Shown here piece by piece: positions 1-9,880 of a stretch of DNA of 22,774 nt (position 1 is its first letter; every line of letters begins with the position of its first letter). The position numbers were made by a program, and so were the translations under genes. A model generated the notes under the pieces. The model was given only the letters and a program-made list of their open reading frames with translations. It did not search any database and was not told the origin of the DNA. The stretch is from Hypericibacter sp050729195 (lineage in GTDB: Bacteria > Pseudomonadota > Alphaproteobacteria > Dongiales > Dongiaceae), in NCBI RefSeq assembly GCF_050729195.1, contig NZ_JBOHKS010000265.1:1-22774 (forward strand). Direction: 5' to 3'.

Positions 1-131
1 TCATTTCAAAGCGCGTGTGAAGAGGACGTCTGAGTCCGTTTGCATAGAGCCGGCATCGGACTGGTTGTAAGCCGTTGATCCAGATTCGATTTCTGCGACG
101 TCAAAGATGTGTATATGCCCTAGCCGCAAGC

Positions 132-214
132 GGGGGAGGGCGAGGGAGGGGGATCCTTCGCCGTTGACATCGCATTTGCCCCCTCCCTAACCCTCCCCCT
201 CAAGGGGGGAGGGG
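132..214. repeat. G/C-rich intergenic palindromic element downstream of the thiolase gene
   Basis: Positions 132-152 and 179-199 form an inverted repeat matching at 19 of 21 positions, separated by 26 nt. A second, competing hairpin uses 191-199 and 205-213 around a short TCAAG loop. No U-run follows on the strand of the upstream operon, so it is not a textbook intrinsic terminator, although it may end or protect the transcript. The GGAGGGGATTAGA edge (208-220) recurs in inverted orientation at about 13202-13214. The rest of 1-255 shows no gene I can support. Confidence 0.6.
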
Positions 215-255
215 ATTAGATCCTGTTAGTCTTCAGCCCTTCGCACTGACCGCGG

Positions 256-1446
256 CTATGCCTCGCGTTCCACGATCGCCGCGATACCCTGGCCCCCGCC
301 GATACACATCGTCGCCAAGCCATAGCGGCCGTTGATCCGCTGCAATTCGTAGAGCAGCTTGACCATGATGATGGCGCCCGTCGCCCCGACGGGATGCCCG
401 AGGGCGATCGCGCCGCCATTCGGATTGGTTCTGTCGTCGGGGAAACCGAGTTCCTTGGCGACCGCGCAGGCTTGCGCGGCGAAGGCCTCGTTGGATTCGA
501 TGACATCCATCTGCGACACGGACAGGCCCGCCTTCGAGAGCGCGGCTTTGACGGCGGGGACAGGCCCAATGCCCATGCGGCTGGGATCGACGCCGGCATG
601 GGCATACCCCACCAGGCGCCCCAAGGGGCGGATGCCGCGTTTGATCGCTTCCGATCTCGTCATCAATGTCAAAGCCGCCGCGCCGTCGTTGATCCCGGAG
701 GCGTTGCCGGCGGTGACGGTCCCCCCTTCCTTGAAGACGGTCCGGAGCTTCGCCAGATTGACCGCCGAAGCGTCGGAGCGAGCATGCTCGTCACGGGAAA
801 ATTCGCGTTTATCCCTTCCGACCGTCACCTCGATCGGAAGGACCTGATCACGGAACCGTCCCTCGTCGAGCGCTCTTACGGCCCGTCGATGGCTGTTGAG
901 CGCAAGGGCATCCTGCTGTTCGCGACTGATATGCGCATCCGCCGCCACGTTCTCGGCGGTGACGCCCATATGCCCGTTGCCGAAGGGATCGGTCAGCGCG
1001 GAGGTCAGCATGTCGATCATGGCCGCATTGCCGAGGCGCTTGCCGAAGCGCGCATCCGGCACGACATGGGGTGCGCGGCTCATGCTCTCGGCACCGCCGG
1101 CAACCGCGATGTCGGCGTCGCCGAGCCTGATCAACTGGGCGGCGCTGACGATTGCCTGAAGGCCGCTTCCGCATAACCGGTTAAGGGTCATGGCCGGCAC
1201 TTCCTTGGGGATATCGGCGCCCATCGCGGCAACACGTGCGAGATACATGTCTTTGGGCTCGGTATGGATCACCTGGCCGAAGACGACATGGCCGACCTCT
1301 TCAGGCTCGATTCCACTGCGTGTCACGGCTTCGCGGATGACACGCGCCCCCAGTTCCGTGGGCGGCACGGCAGCCAGGGACCCGCCAAATGTGCCGATAG
1401 CCGTTCTTACGGCGCCAGTAAAGACAACGTCGCGATCGGAATTCAT
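256..1446 (-). CDS. Acetyl-CoA acetyltransferase / 3-ketoacyl-CoA thiolase
   Basis: A 396-residue type II thiolase. It cleaves a 3-ketoacyl-CoA with CoA to acetyl-CoA and a shortened acyl-CoA, or runs the reverse condensation. The nucleophilic Cys is C92 in NRLCGSG, the NEAFA motif is at 319-323, the GHP histidine is H351, and the second active-site Cys is C381 in the CIGGGQG motif. All key residues are present and the length is normal for the family. An AGGTG ribosome site lies about 6 nt before the ATG. It is the last gene of the nine-gene operon, 57 nt after the dehydrogenase gene, and would perform the final step of the proposed beta-oxidation. Chain-length preference cannot be read from sequence, so a biosynthetic PhaA/AtoB-like role is not excluded, but the context favours degradation. 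Confidence 0.93.
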   Translation of the reverse strand: MNSDRDVVFTGAVRTAIGTFGGSLAAVPPTELGARVIREAVTRSGIEPEEVGHVVFGQVIHTEPKDMYLARVAAMGADIPKEVPAMTLNRLCGSGLQAIVSAAQLIRLGDADIAVAGGAESMSRAPHVVPDARFGKRLGNAAMIDMLTSALTDPFGNGHMGVTAENVAADAHISREQQDALALNSHRRAVRALDEGRFRDQVLPIEVTVGRDKREFSRDEHARSDASAVNLAKLRTVFKEGGTVTAGNASGINDGAAALTLMTRSEAIKRGIRPLGRLVGYAHAGVDPSRMGIGPVPAVKAALSKAGLSVSQMDVIESNEAFAAQACAVAKELGFPDDRTNPNGGAIALGHPVGATGAIIMVKLLYELQRINGRYGLATMCIGGGQGIAAIVEREA

Positions 1447-1503
1447 GGGCGCACCTGCTGGGTGGTGATGGGCGTGGCTGATCGGTCTCTGGTTCGGCGA
1501 CTA

Positions 1504-2394
1504 CTATCGACGAGCCAGCGCGACAAGTTTGTCAGTCTGCTGGAACGCCGTCGTGAGGCTGACCGCGCCGGTCGGATCGGAGATCTTGTCGAACGCGGCC
1601 GCGATGTTCTCCGGGGTGCGATCCGCCTCAGAAAAATGAACGCCAACCGTCTCCGTAATCAGGGTTCTCGCGAACGATCCCGCTCCGGCGCAGAGCATCA
1701 CACGAGACGGCGCATTCTCGGAAACCAGGAACAACAGGCCCGGCGTGATCGACTCGGGCGTCGCCAACCCGGCAACCGCCTCGGGGAACAGGCCTTCCGT
1801 CATGCTGGTGGCGGCGGTCGGCAAAAGGATGTTGATACGGATGTCGTGCTTCTCTCCTTCGAGATGAAGAACGTTCATCAGGCCGACCATGGCCGCTTTT
1901 GCGGTTCCATAGTTGGATTGTCCAAAGTTCCCATAGAGGCCGGAAGACGACGCCGTCAGGACGATGCGGCCATATTTCCGGTCGCGCATCCCGTCCCACA
2001 CCGCTTTGGTGCAATTGACGGTCCCCATCACATGCACATCGAGCACGAGACGGAAATCGGCCAAGTCCATTCTGGTGAAGGTCTTGTCGCGCAATATGCC
2101 GGCATTGTTGACCAGGACATCCACACGTCCCCAGCGGGCGAGAACCTGGTCGACCATATCTTGCACGGAGCCCAAATTCGCGACGTTGGCTCCCACCGCA
2201 ATTGCCTCGCCGCCGCGCGCGCGAATCTCTCTGCAGACTTCCGATGCAGCGGGCGGCGCTCCGTCGGCGGCAGGGTCGAAATCGACAATGGCGACCTTCG
2301 CGCCGCGCGCGGCCAGGCCGAGCGCGTGACTCCGGCCCAGACCTCGACCGGCTCCCGTTACGATCGCGACCTGGCCGTCAAAGCGAATTTCCAT
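1504..2394 (-). CDS. MFE-2-type short-chain dehydrogenase (probable 3-hydroxyacyl-CoA dehydrogenase)
   Basis: A 296-residue classical SDR with TGAGRGLG at 13-20 (dinucleotide binding), NNAG at 96-99 and a catalytic set of S149, Y162 and K166. The wording around the active site (GLYGNFGQSNY) and the long C-terminal extension resemble the dehydrogenase domain of peroxisomal multifunctional enzyme 2 (17beta-HSD4) and its bacterial relatives, more than FabG. Those enzymes oxidise (R)-3-hydroxyacyl-CoA to 3-ketoacyl-CoA with NAD+; some bacterial members act in steroid side-chain degradation. Asp38 near the end of beta2 suits NAD. The gene begins 12 nt after the crotonase stop, with an AAGAGAG ribosome site. 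The inferred role is the third step of the pathway; stereochemistry and substrate are not established. Confidence 0.87.
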   Translation of the reverse strand: MEIRFDGQVAIVTGAGRGLGRSHALGLAARGAKVAIVDFDPAADGAPPAASEVCREIRARGGEAIAVGANVANLGSVQDMVDQVLARWGRVDVLVNNAGILRDKTFTRMDLADFRLVLDVHVMGTVNCTKAVWDGMRDRKYGRIVLTASSSGLYGNFGQSNYGTAKAAMVGLMNVLHLEGEKHDIRINILLPTAATSMTEGLFPEAVAGLATPESITPGLLFLVSENAPSRVMLCAGAGSFARTLITETVGVHFSEADRTPENIAAAFDKISDPTGAVSLTTAFQQTDKLVALARR

Positions 2395-2406
2395 CGATGC
2401 TCTCTT

Positions 2407-3186
2407 CTAGTAGCTGGGTTTCCGCTTCTCTCGAAAGGCCTTGAGACCCTCCGCCAGATCACGGCTCTCGAGATGCGTCTGGAAGGCCTCCAGCTCCAGC
2501 CGCAGCCCTTCCTTGATGCGGGCCTCGAACGGAGCCCGAGCCAGGGCTTTCATATGCCTCAGGACCTGCGGGCTCTGCCGACTGTAAAGCTCCGCGATTT
2601 CCTTGGCCCTGTCGAGCAACCGGTCGGCGGCGACAACCTCGTTCACCAATCCCCATTCCAGTAGCTTGGCGGCCGGGAACAGCTCCGCGCTGTAGAGCAG
2701 ATGCAGGGCCCGGTTGGCGGCCATCTTGGTAAACAGACGAACCGTAGAACCGGCGGCCGGAACGATCGCATATTTCGCATGACCATCGCCGATCATCGCC
2801 TGGTCGGACGCCAATACGATATCGCAGCACAGGACGAGCTCCAATCCGCCAGCGACCGCGACGCCATTGACCGCCGCGATGACGGGGAAGGGCAGCTGCT
2901 CCACCTTGTTGAGGACTCCCTGATTGTATTTCAGGGTGGCCAGGAGCGATTTCGGATCCTCGTCGAGCTTCCGGCCGAACTGGAGAAGGTCTCCACCGGC
3001 TGAGAACGCTTTGCCGGCGCCGGTAACGATGGCCGCCCGCATGGAGCTATCCGCCGCCAATTCGTCCAGGACTCTGTCGAGGCCACCGACGGCTTCGTCG
3101 GACATGGCGTTCAGCGATGCCGGACGATTGAGCGTGATGAGGGCGACATGGCCGGAGCGGCTCAGGGTGACAGGGTTCGACGTCAT
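2407..3186 (-). CDS. Crotonase-superfamily protein (enoyl-CoA hydratase/isomerase-like) lacking the two catalytic glutamates
   Basis: A 259-residue crotonase-fold protein with the oxyanion-hole segments FSAGGD (61-66) and GVAVAGGLEL (108-117) intact, so CoA-ester binding is expected. By hand alignment with rat mitochondrial enoyl-CoA hydratase, the positions of both catalytic glutamates (E144 and E164 there) are H136 (in GDGHAKY) and H162 (in RALHLL). Canonical hydration is therefore doubtful. Other crotonases with altered residues act as isomerases, thioesterases or C-C bond hydrolases. I recall related GDxH-type sequences annotated as hydratases, so this may be a subfamily trait, not a loss. 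It starts 3 nt after the ligase stop, a sign of translational coupling. The fold is certain; the reaction is open. Confidence 0.88.
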   Translation of the reverse strand: MTSNPVTLSRSGHVALITLNRPASLNAMSDEAVGGLDRVLDELAADSSMRAAIVTGAGKAFSAGGDLLQFGRKLDEDPKSLLATLKYNQGVLNKVEQLPFPVIAAVNGVAVAGGLELVLCCDIVLASDQAMIGDGHAKYAIVPAAGSTVRLFTKMAANRALHLLYSAELFPAAKLLEWGLVNEVVAADRLLDRAKEIAELYSRQSPQVLRHMKALARAPFEARIKEGLRLELEAFQTHLESRDLAEGLKAFREKRKPSY

Positions 3187-3189
3187 GTT

Positions 3190-5084
3190 TCAGGACCGGG
3201 CTGTGACGGTGTAGCGCTGCGGCAGGGGCTCCAGCGCCGCCTTCAGTTTCTGGAGGGAATGGGCGTCGGCTGTCTGGATCTCGACCCGCACGACGGTGTT
3301 CAGCTTTTCATCTCTGGCGACGCTAACGTTGGGGATGAGGGAAGCGCCGAAAATCCGCTCGGCTTCCATCCGCACCTTCTCGATGATGGCACGATCTCTG
3401 AGGTCGCCTTTGGTGATTTTGCCGACGGCCGTCATCGGCAGGGCGTCGATCAGGAAGACGCGCCGGGGCTTCGCCGGCGGTTCGGCGACATGCGTCTCCA
3501 AATAGCGCTGAAGCTGGCCGGCATCGAGCCGGGCGCCCGGCGCCGGCACGGCGAAGAGAACGGGCACCTCGCCCGCATAGGCGTCCGGCATCCCGACCGC
3601 GGCGCTGATCTGAACGCCGGGAAACTCGTTGGCCACGTCCTCGATATCGGCGGGATTGATGTTGTGGCCGCTGCGGACGATGAGGTCCTTCTCCCGGCCC
3701 GTCAGGACCAGCCTCTGATCCGCGGTCAGATAGCCGACATCGCCGGTGATGAGCCAGCCATCCGGGCTCCAAGCGCCTTGATTATGCTTGGGGTCGACAT
3801 AGCCGGGAAAGACCTGGGGTCCCTTGACCAGCACCAGGCCGCTCGTCAGGGGTGGGCAGTTCGCGCCGCGATGGCTGGGATCGAGGCTGGCGATCCGGGT
3901 CTGGGCGAAGGGCGCGCGGAACCCCACGCTCCCTTGGAGCGGCGTCCCCCGGCCTGGGTTGAAGGCGATCGCCGCCGCCGTCTCGGTCATGCCGTAGGTT
4001 TCGTAGAGCCGGATACCCGTCTGCTCGACGAAGCGTTCGCTCACGGCCTTGGGGCAGACCGCCCCGCCCGTCACGCCCATCCGCACGGAGGAGATGTCGG
4101 CGCCCGCGGTCGGTGTGTCCGTGAGCGTCGCGATCGAGGTCGGCACGCCGCCGACGATCGTGATGCGGAAGGCCTCGACGATCTTCCAATAGCTGCGGAT
4201 CGCCTCCCGGTCCCTCAGGCCGTAGGGGGAGGGAATGACGATATGGCCGCCGGCGGCCAGGACCGAAAGACCGCTGGTGATGGTGCCGCCCACATGGAAC
4301 AGCGGGAACCCGTCGATCACGGCGTCGGTCTCGTCGAAGCCGTGAACCTGGGCGAAGCTCCAGGCCGCGTGGATCTGGTTGCCATGGGTGAGGCGCACGA
4401 GCTTGGGCCGTCCCGTCGTGCCGCCGGTATGGAAGAGCGCGCAGACCGTCTCCCGGGAAGCCTGCGCCTCGAATTCCAGCGCGTCATCCCGGTGCCGGCC
4501 TGCCGCCTCGGCAAACTCGATCATCGATCGGCCGCCGGCTCCCGCCCGGCCCAGCACCACGACCTGCCGCAGCGAGGGCGTCCGTTCGATGACGGCCTGC
4601 GCCTTCTCCCAGATCGCCGCATCGGCGTCGGGAGGCGACAGGACCAGGACGGTCGCGTTCTCCGCGACCAGCAGATCGGCGATGACCTCGGCGTTCAGCA
4701 GATAGTTGATCGTGCTGGCGACGCCCGCGATCTGGGCGCCGAGGAAGGTCTCCATCATGCCATCGACGACGGGCCCGAGGAACGCGACGGTGCCGCCATC
4801 CTGTCCGCCGGCAAGGGCGCGAAAGAGGTTCGCCGCCCGGAGGACGCGCCGATGGAGATCCCGATGCGAGAGGGTCAGCGAGCGGCCGGCATATCCCCCC
4901 GGCGGAATCGTGGTCAGGGCGGGCCGATCGGGATGCAGCGCCGCCGTCGCGCGCAGCAGATCGAGCAGCGTGCGGGCCGGGATCAGCTCGTCGTAAGGCA
5001 GGGCTTCCAGCGCCTCGATATCCGCGATCGAGAGGACTTCGCGGGTCGCCCTTGTCGTCTTCGGGGAGGTCGTGTCCGGCGACA

Positions 5085-5085
<1 letters not shown>
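3190..5085 (-). CDS. Acyl-CoA synthetase (AMP-forming, ANL superfamily)
   Basis: A 631-residue adenylate-forming enzyme that would activate a carboxylic acid with ATP and CoA. The P-loop TGGTTGRPK is at 220-228, YGMTE at 364-368, the ribose-binding ITGD at 446-449 and the C-terminal catalytic lysine K556 in GKITKGD. About 70 residues follow that lysine, longer than in short-chain enzymes and like the approximately 630-residue acyl-CoA synthetases of proteobacteria. The open frame extends upstream to 5436, but only across the ATPase gene. The ATG at 5083-5085 overlaps the ATPase stop by one base (TGATG) and gives a normal N-terminus. This gene links the transporter half of the operon to the beta-oxidation half. 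The acid used (aliphatic, aromatic or terpenoid) cannot be told from the sequence. Confidence 0.92.
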
Positions 5086-6577
<1,492 letters not shown>

Positions 6578-6581
<4 letters not shown>

Positions 6582-7672
6582 GGTCTGACCGACCGGTTGC
6601 CGGATGAAGCCTCCAGCCTGACAACGACGCCATTCCCTCTCGATGCCACATAGAGGCTGTCGTCGTGCGGGACCGCGCCCACGATGCCATGGGTCGCGCC
6701 ATCGGCGCGGCTCTGGAAGCTCTCGAGGGGAAGGCAATTCTCGTCCATCCGGACGACCATCCCGAACGAGAGGGTCGGCGCCCAGGGCTTCAATATGCCC
6801 AGATGCTTGACGCCGCCGCCCTGCATTGGCTCGTAGAAGGACTGGCCGGCCCGATAGGTCGGTGCCACCCAGTAGCGGGGCTCGACCTCGGCCAGCATAT
6901 GCCGCTTGTAGGCGGGCTCGCGCAGGATGAACTCGACGAGCTGGCTGCGCGGCGCGAAGACCGACAGCAGGTAACCCTGCCTGCCGTCATGGGCGATCCG
7001 GCCGGGATATCCCGGAAGGTCGCCCAACGGCACGTCGCGCAACGTTCCCGTCGATCGATCCAGGCGGATGACGCGGTGCCTCCAGCTTTCGGAGACGATC
7101 AGCGTCTCTCGGTCGGCGGCGATGCCGGCGGGGAACGCCAGGCGGTCGGCGATCCGCCGCCGGTTTCCCGAAGCGGACTCCAGATGCCAGAGGGAGCCCG
7201 ACGCATTGCGCTCCATGAGATCCCGCTGCCATCCTGATGGGCTGTTCGACGCCGAGCCGTGGCAGACATAGAGGTTGTCCTCGGCTCCCGCGATCGCGAC
7301 CGGGCAGCGCGCTTCGGGCTCAGGGTCGAACCTTGCGCCGTCAAATCGGCCGCCAACGATGGTTACGGCGCCGTTCTCCAGCCCGACGGCAATGCCGCCT
7401 CCGATCTCGCCCAGGCAGGAGACGGCCGCCTCGGCTTTGTGGACCAGCGACCAGGAGCCGCCGGTGTCGAGCCGCCGGATTTCGTCGGCGCTGGCGACCA
7501 GGAGGCCGCCGGAGCTGGCAATGATCGCGCTTGGATGGTCGATGGCGATGCGCTGGGCGGCTTCATCCAGCTTGCGGTTCGGCCGGAACGCGCCATCGAG
7601 GGCAGGGACCGTGATGGCGCTCTCGCCGCGTCCCAGGACGGCATCCAGGATCCGGGTGAAGCCGAGGTTCAT
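6578..7672 (-). CDS. Strictosidine-synthase/SMP-30-like beta-propeller protein
   Basis: A 364-residue protein with no signal peptide or membrane segment, so cytoplasmic. It carries strictosidine-synthase-like family marks: FPAGIA (180-185), the strand motif SESWRHRVIRL (194-204) and LPGYPGR (219-225). They line up with FPNG, AESWGCRVSRY and LPGYPDN of the propeller domain encoded by the preceding gene, so the two are paralogous, though divergent. The superfamily includes lactonases, esterases and proteins without known activity; metal ligands cannot be assigned safely by eye. The start overlaps the fusion-gene stop by 4 nt (7669-7672) and has a GGGGACGGGG purine-rich site. A lactone- or ester-opening role on the imported compound is an inference from family and context. 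Confidence 0.8.
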
Positions 7673-9789
7673 CCCCGTCCCCAGTAGGATGCGGGTCCCG
7701 TCCAGCTCGGGTCGAACCCCTTGAGCGGCAGCCTGCCGATGCGGTTGTTGAGGATGCCGCCGATATAGAGATGCCCTTTATGCTCCCGCATCGAGGTGAT
7801 CATCGGATGGTTCTCGCCGCCGAGATCCCACATCACGTCCAGGATCTGCCCCTTCTCGTCGAAGCGGATGATGCAGCCCGTGTTGATGTTCGGGAACAGC
7901 CATTCGTCGGGCGCCACCCGGCGCGCCATCCGCCGGCGGAAGCCCGGCATCTTCAGCGCCAGATCGAGGGAGGGCGTGCGTATGCCCACGAGCGCCAGCC
8001 AATAGGTGCCGTCCGACGCGCGATTGATGTTGTCGGGATAGCCGGGGAGGTTGGGGATCACGGTCTCGACCATGCCGGCCTTCGGACCGTCGAAATAGTA
8101 CCGGCTCACCCGGCATCCCCAGCTCTCGGCGAACAGGAAGGAGACGCCGTCATGCGTCATGCAGATCCCGTTCGGGAAGATCAGGTTGCGCAGCACGGTG
8201 CGCGTGGTGTTGCTGTCCGGGTCGTAGCAGACGATCCGGCCGTTGCCCCGCGATTCGAGGCAATCCACCGCCCATTCATGCATCTCGTAGCGGATCGTCG
8301 CTTCGCTGAAGAAGACGCGCCCGTCCGGCGCGATGTCGAGATCGTCGGCCAGCTTCAGGCGCGAATCGTCGATGACCGAGAACCGCGTCCGGCTGGTCTC
8401 GTCCGTCAATTTGGTGACCTGGCGATCCTTGCCGATGCGATAGAGCCCCATGCCGCCGATGCAGCAGAGAAGCGCGCCGTCCTTGGCGAAAGCCAGGCCG
8501 AGGGGCCGCCCGCCGACATGGGCGAACACCTCCTGGCGGCGATAGTCGGGCGCGAAAAAACGGACGATGTCGCCGGTGCGGGTGCCCGCATAGATGTGAT
8601 CCTCCTCGTCGAGGATGACGTCCTCCGGACCGTCGATCTCGCCGAGGCCAATCAGGGACACGTCGCGCAGCTTGTCGTTCAGCGCATAGGGCGAGGAGGA
8701 GTTCCGCTCCGTGCCCAGGGTCGCGGGCAGGCTCTGATAGGTCGGCGAGACATAGACCTTGGCCAGCACCTTGTGGCGGTTCTTGAGCCAGCGCACATCG
8801 ATCGCGACCGCGACCAGCAGGATGAGCCCCTGGACGAGCGAGCTGGCGCCGCTGGGGACCCCCAGCCGCACGAGCCCGTTGATGAGGATCATGATGATGA
8901 TGGCGCCGAACACGGCCTTGGCCACGGAGCCGCGCCCGCCGCCGAGGCTGTTTCCGCCCAGGACCGCCGCGGTCAGGGCCGTGATCTCCATGCCGAGGCC
9001 GGTATCGGAGCCGGCGCCGCCGAGCCTCGCCGCGAACAGGAAGCCGGCGAGCGCCACCAGCGTGCCCGAGGCGACATAGGCGAGACAGATCGTGCGCCGC
9101 ACCGGTATGCCGACATTGTAGGCGGAGCGGCGCATGCCGCCCACGGCCATGAGCTGCCAGCCAGGTCGGGTCCGGCTGAGCACGATATGGGTGAGGAGCG
9201 CGATCACGATGAAGAGCGCGAAGCTGAACGGTATGTCGAGGACCGTTCCGTCGCCGAGATAGTCCCACAGATCGGAATCGACGACCCCCCCGGAGATCCG
9301 CACGGCCAGCTGGAGCAGCAGCATGTCCACGACCGCGCGGACGATGATCAGCGTGACGAGCGTCGTCAGGAAGGCGCGCAGACGCAGATAGCCCACCAGG
9401 ATGCCGTTCACGAGCCCGACCAGGGCGCCGGCGCCCAGGGTCAGAATGAACGCCGCCCCGAGCGGCAGCTCATAGACGTTCAGGAGCGCCAGGGCCGTGA
9501 TGTTGGCGAGTGCGAAGGTCGAGCCGACGCTCAGATCGATGCCGCCGGCCAGCATGACGATCGTCATCGCGATCACGACGAGCCCGAACTCGCCCAATTG
9601 CCGCGTCAGCGTGGTGAGACCGCCCAAGCTGAAGAAGCCCGGCATCAGATAGCTGAAGCCGGCGACCACGACGATCAGGACGAAGAACGGGATGGCGTTG
9701 TCGATCCAGCGCTTGGCGAGAATCTCGCCGACGACGTGGTCGGGGATCAGCTTGTAACGCCAGTATGTGGCGGTCTCTGCGAGGGACAT
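7669..9789 (-). CDS. CUT2-type ABC permease fused to a strictosidine-synthase-like beta-propeller
   Basis: A 706-residue single reading frame. Residues about 1-340 are a complete RbsC-like permease with roughly ten hydrophobic segments and the family motifs AGGIDLSVGS (81-90) and LGGNSLGGGRGS (277-288). A linker of about 45 residues leads to a propeller (about 385-700) with DGPEDV (386-391), FPNG (538-541), AESWGCRVSRYYFDGPKAG (554-572) and LPGYPDN (581-587), typical of strictosidine-synthase-like proteins. RbsC-like permeases end in the cytoplasm, so the propeller should sit there, near the ATPase. I chose the ATG at 9787-9789; the in-frame GTG two codons earlier is an alternative, and neither has a strong ribosome site. 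The open frame up to 9864 crosses a strong hairpin and is unlikely to be coding. The fusion is the most unusual protein in the window. Confidence 0.88.
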   Translation of the reverse strand: MSLAETATYWRYKLIPDHVVGEILAKRWIDNAIPFFVLIVVVAGFSYLMPGFFSLGGLTTLTRQLGEFGLVVIAMTIVMLAGGIDLSVGSTFALANITALALLNVYELPLGAAFILTLGAGALVGLVNGILVGYLRLRAFLTTLVTLIIVRAVVDMLLLQLAVRISGGVVDSDLWDYLGDGTVLDIPFSFALFIVIALLTHIVLSRTRPGWQLMAVGGMRRSAYNVGIPVRRTICLAYVASGTLVALAGFLFAARLGGAGSDTGLGMEITALTAAVLGGNSLGGGRGSVAKAVFGAIIIMILINGLVRLGVPSGASSLVQGLILLVAVAIDVRWLKNRHKVLAKVYVSPTYQSLPATLGTERNSSSPYALNDKLRDVSLIGLGEIDGPEDVILDEEDHIYAGTRTGDIVRFFAPDYRRQEVFAHVGGRPLGLAFAKDGALLCCIGGMGLYRIGKDRQVTKLTDETSRTRFSVIDDSRLKLADDLDIAPDGRVFFSEATIRYEMHEWAVDCLESRGNGRIVCYDPDSNTTRTVLRNLIFPNGICMTHDGVSFLFAESWGCRVSRYYFDGPKAGMVETVIPNLPGYPDNINRASDGTYWLALVGIRTPSLDLALKMPGFRRRMARRVAPDEWLFPNINTGCIIRFDEKGQILDVMWDLGGENHPMITSMREHKGHLYIGGILNNRIGRLPLKGFDPSWTGPASYWGRG

Positions 9790-9826
9790 CTTCACGCTCG
9801 AAGGAAAACAGTGCGGGCCGCAGCGG

Positions 9827-9861
9827 CCGGCGGGGTCCTGTTCTCGACGGACCGCCGCCGG
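9827..9861 (-). promoter_or_regulatory. Intercistronic stem-loop after the binding-protein gene
   Basis: CCGGCGG plus GGTCC (827-838 of the 9 kb block) pair with GGACC plus CCGCCGG (849-853 and 855-861), giving 12 base pairs with a one-base bulge and a 10-nt loop. It lies in the 91-nt gap just after the binding-protein stop. Such stem-loops commonly protect the upstream mRNA or partly terminate, which lets a binding protein be made in excess of its membrane partners. No U-run follows, so stabilisation is more likely than full termination. Confidence 0.6.
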
Positions 9862-9880
9862 CAACTATCGGGCGAGGTCG

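Noticed and set aside
1..131. Possible gene or promoter at the left edge
   Set aside because: No open frame with family features, ribosome site or clear promoter pair was seen there.
9790..9864. N-terminal extension of the fusion permease
   Set aside because: It crosses a strong intercistronic hairpin, and the extra residues do not look like a permease N-terminus.
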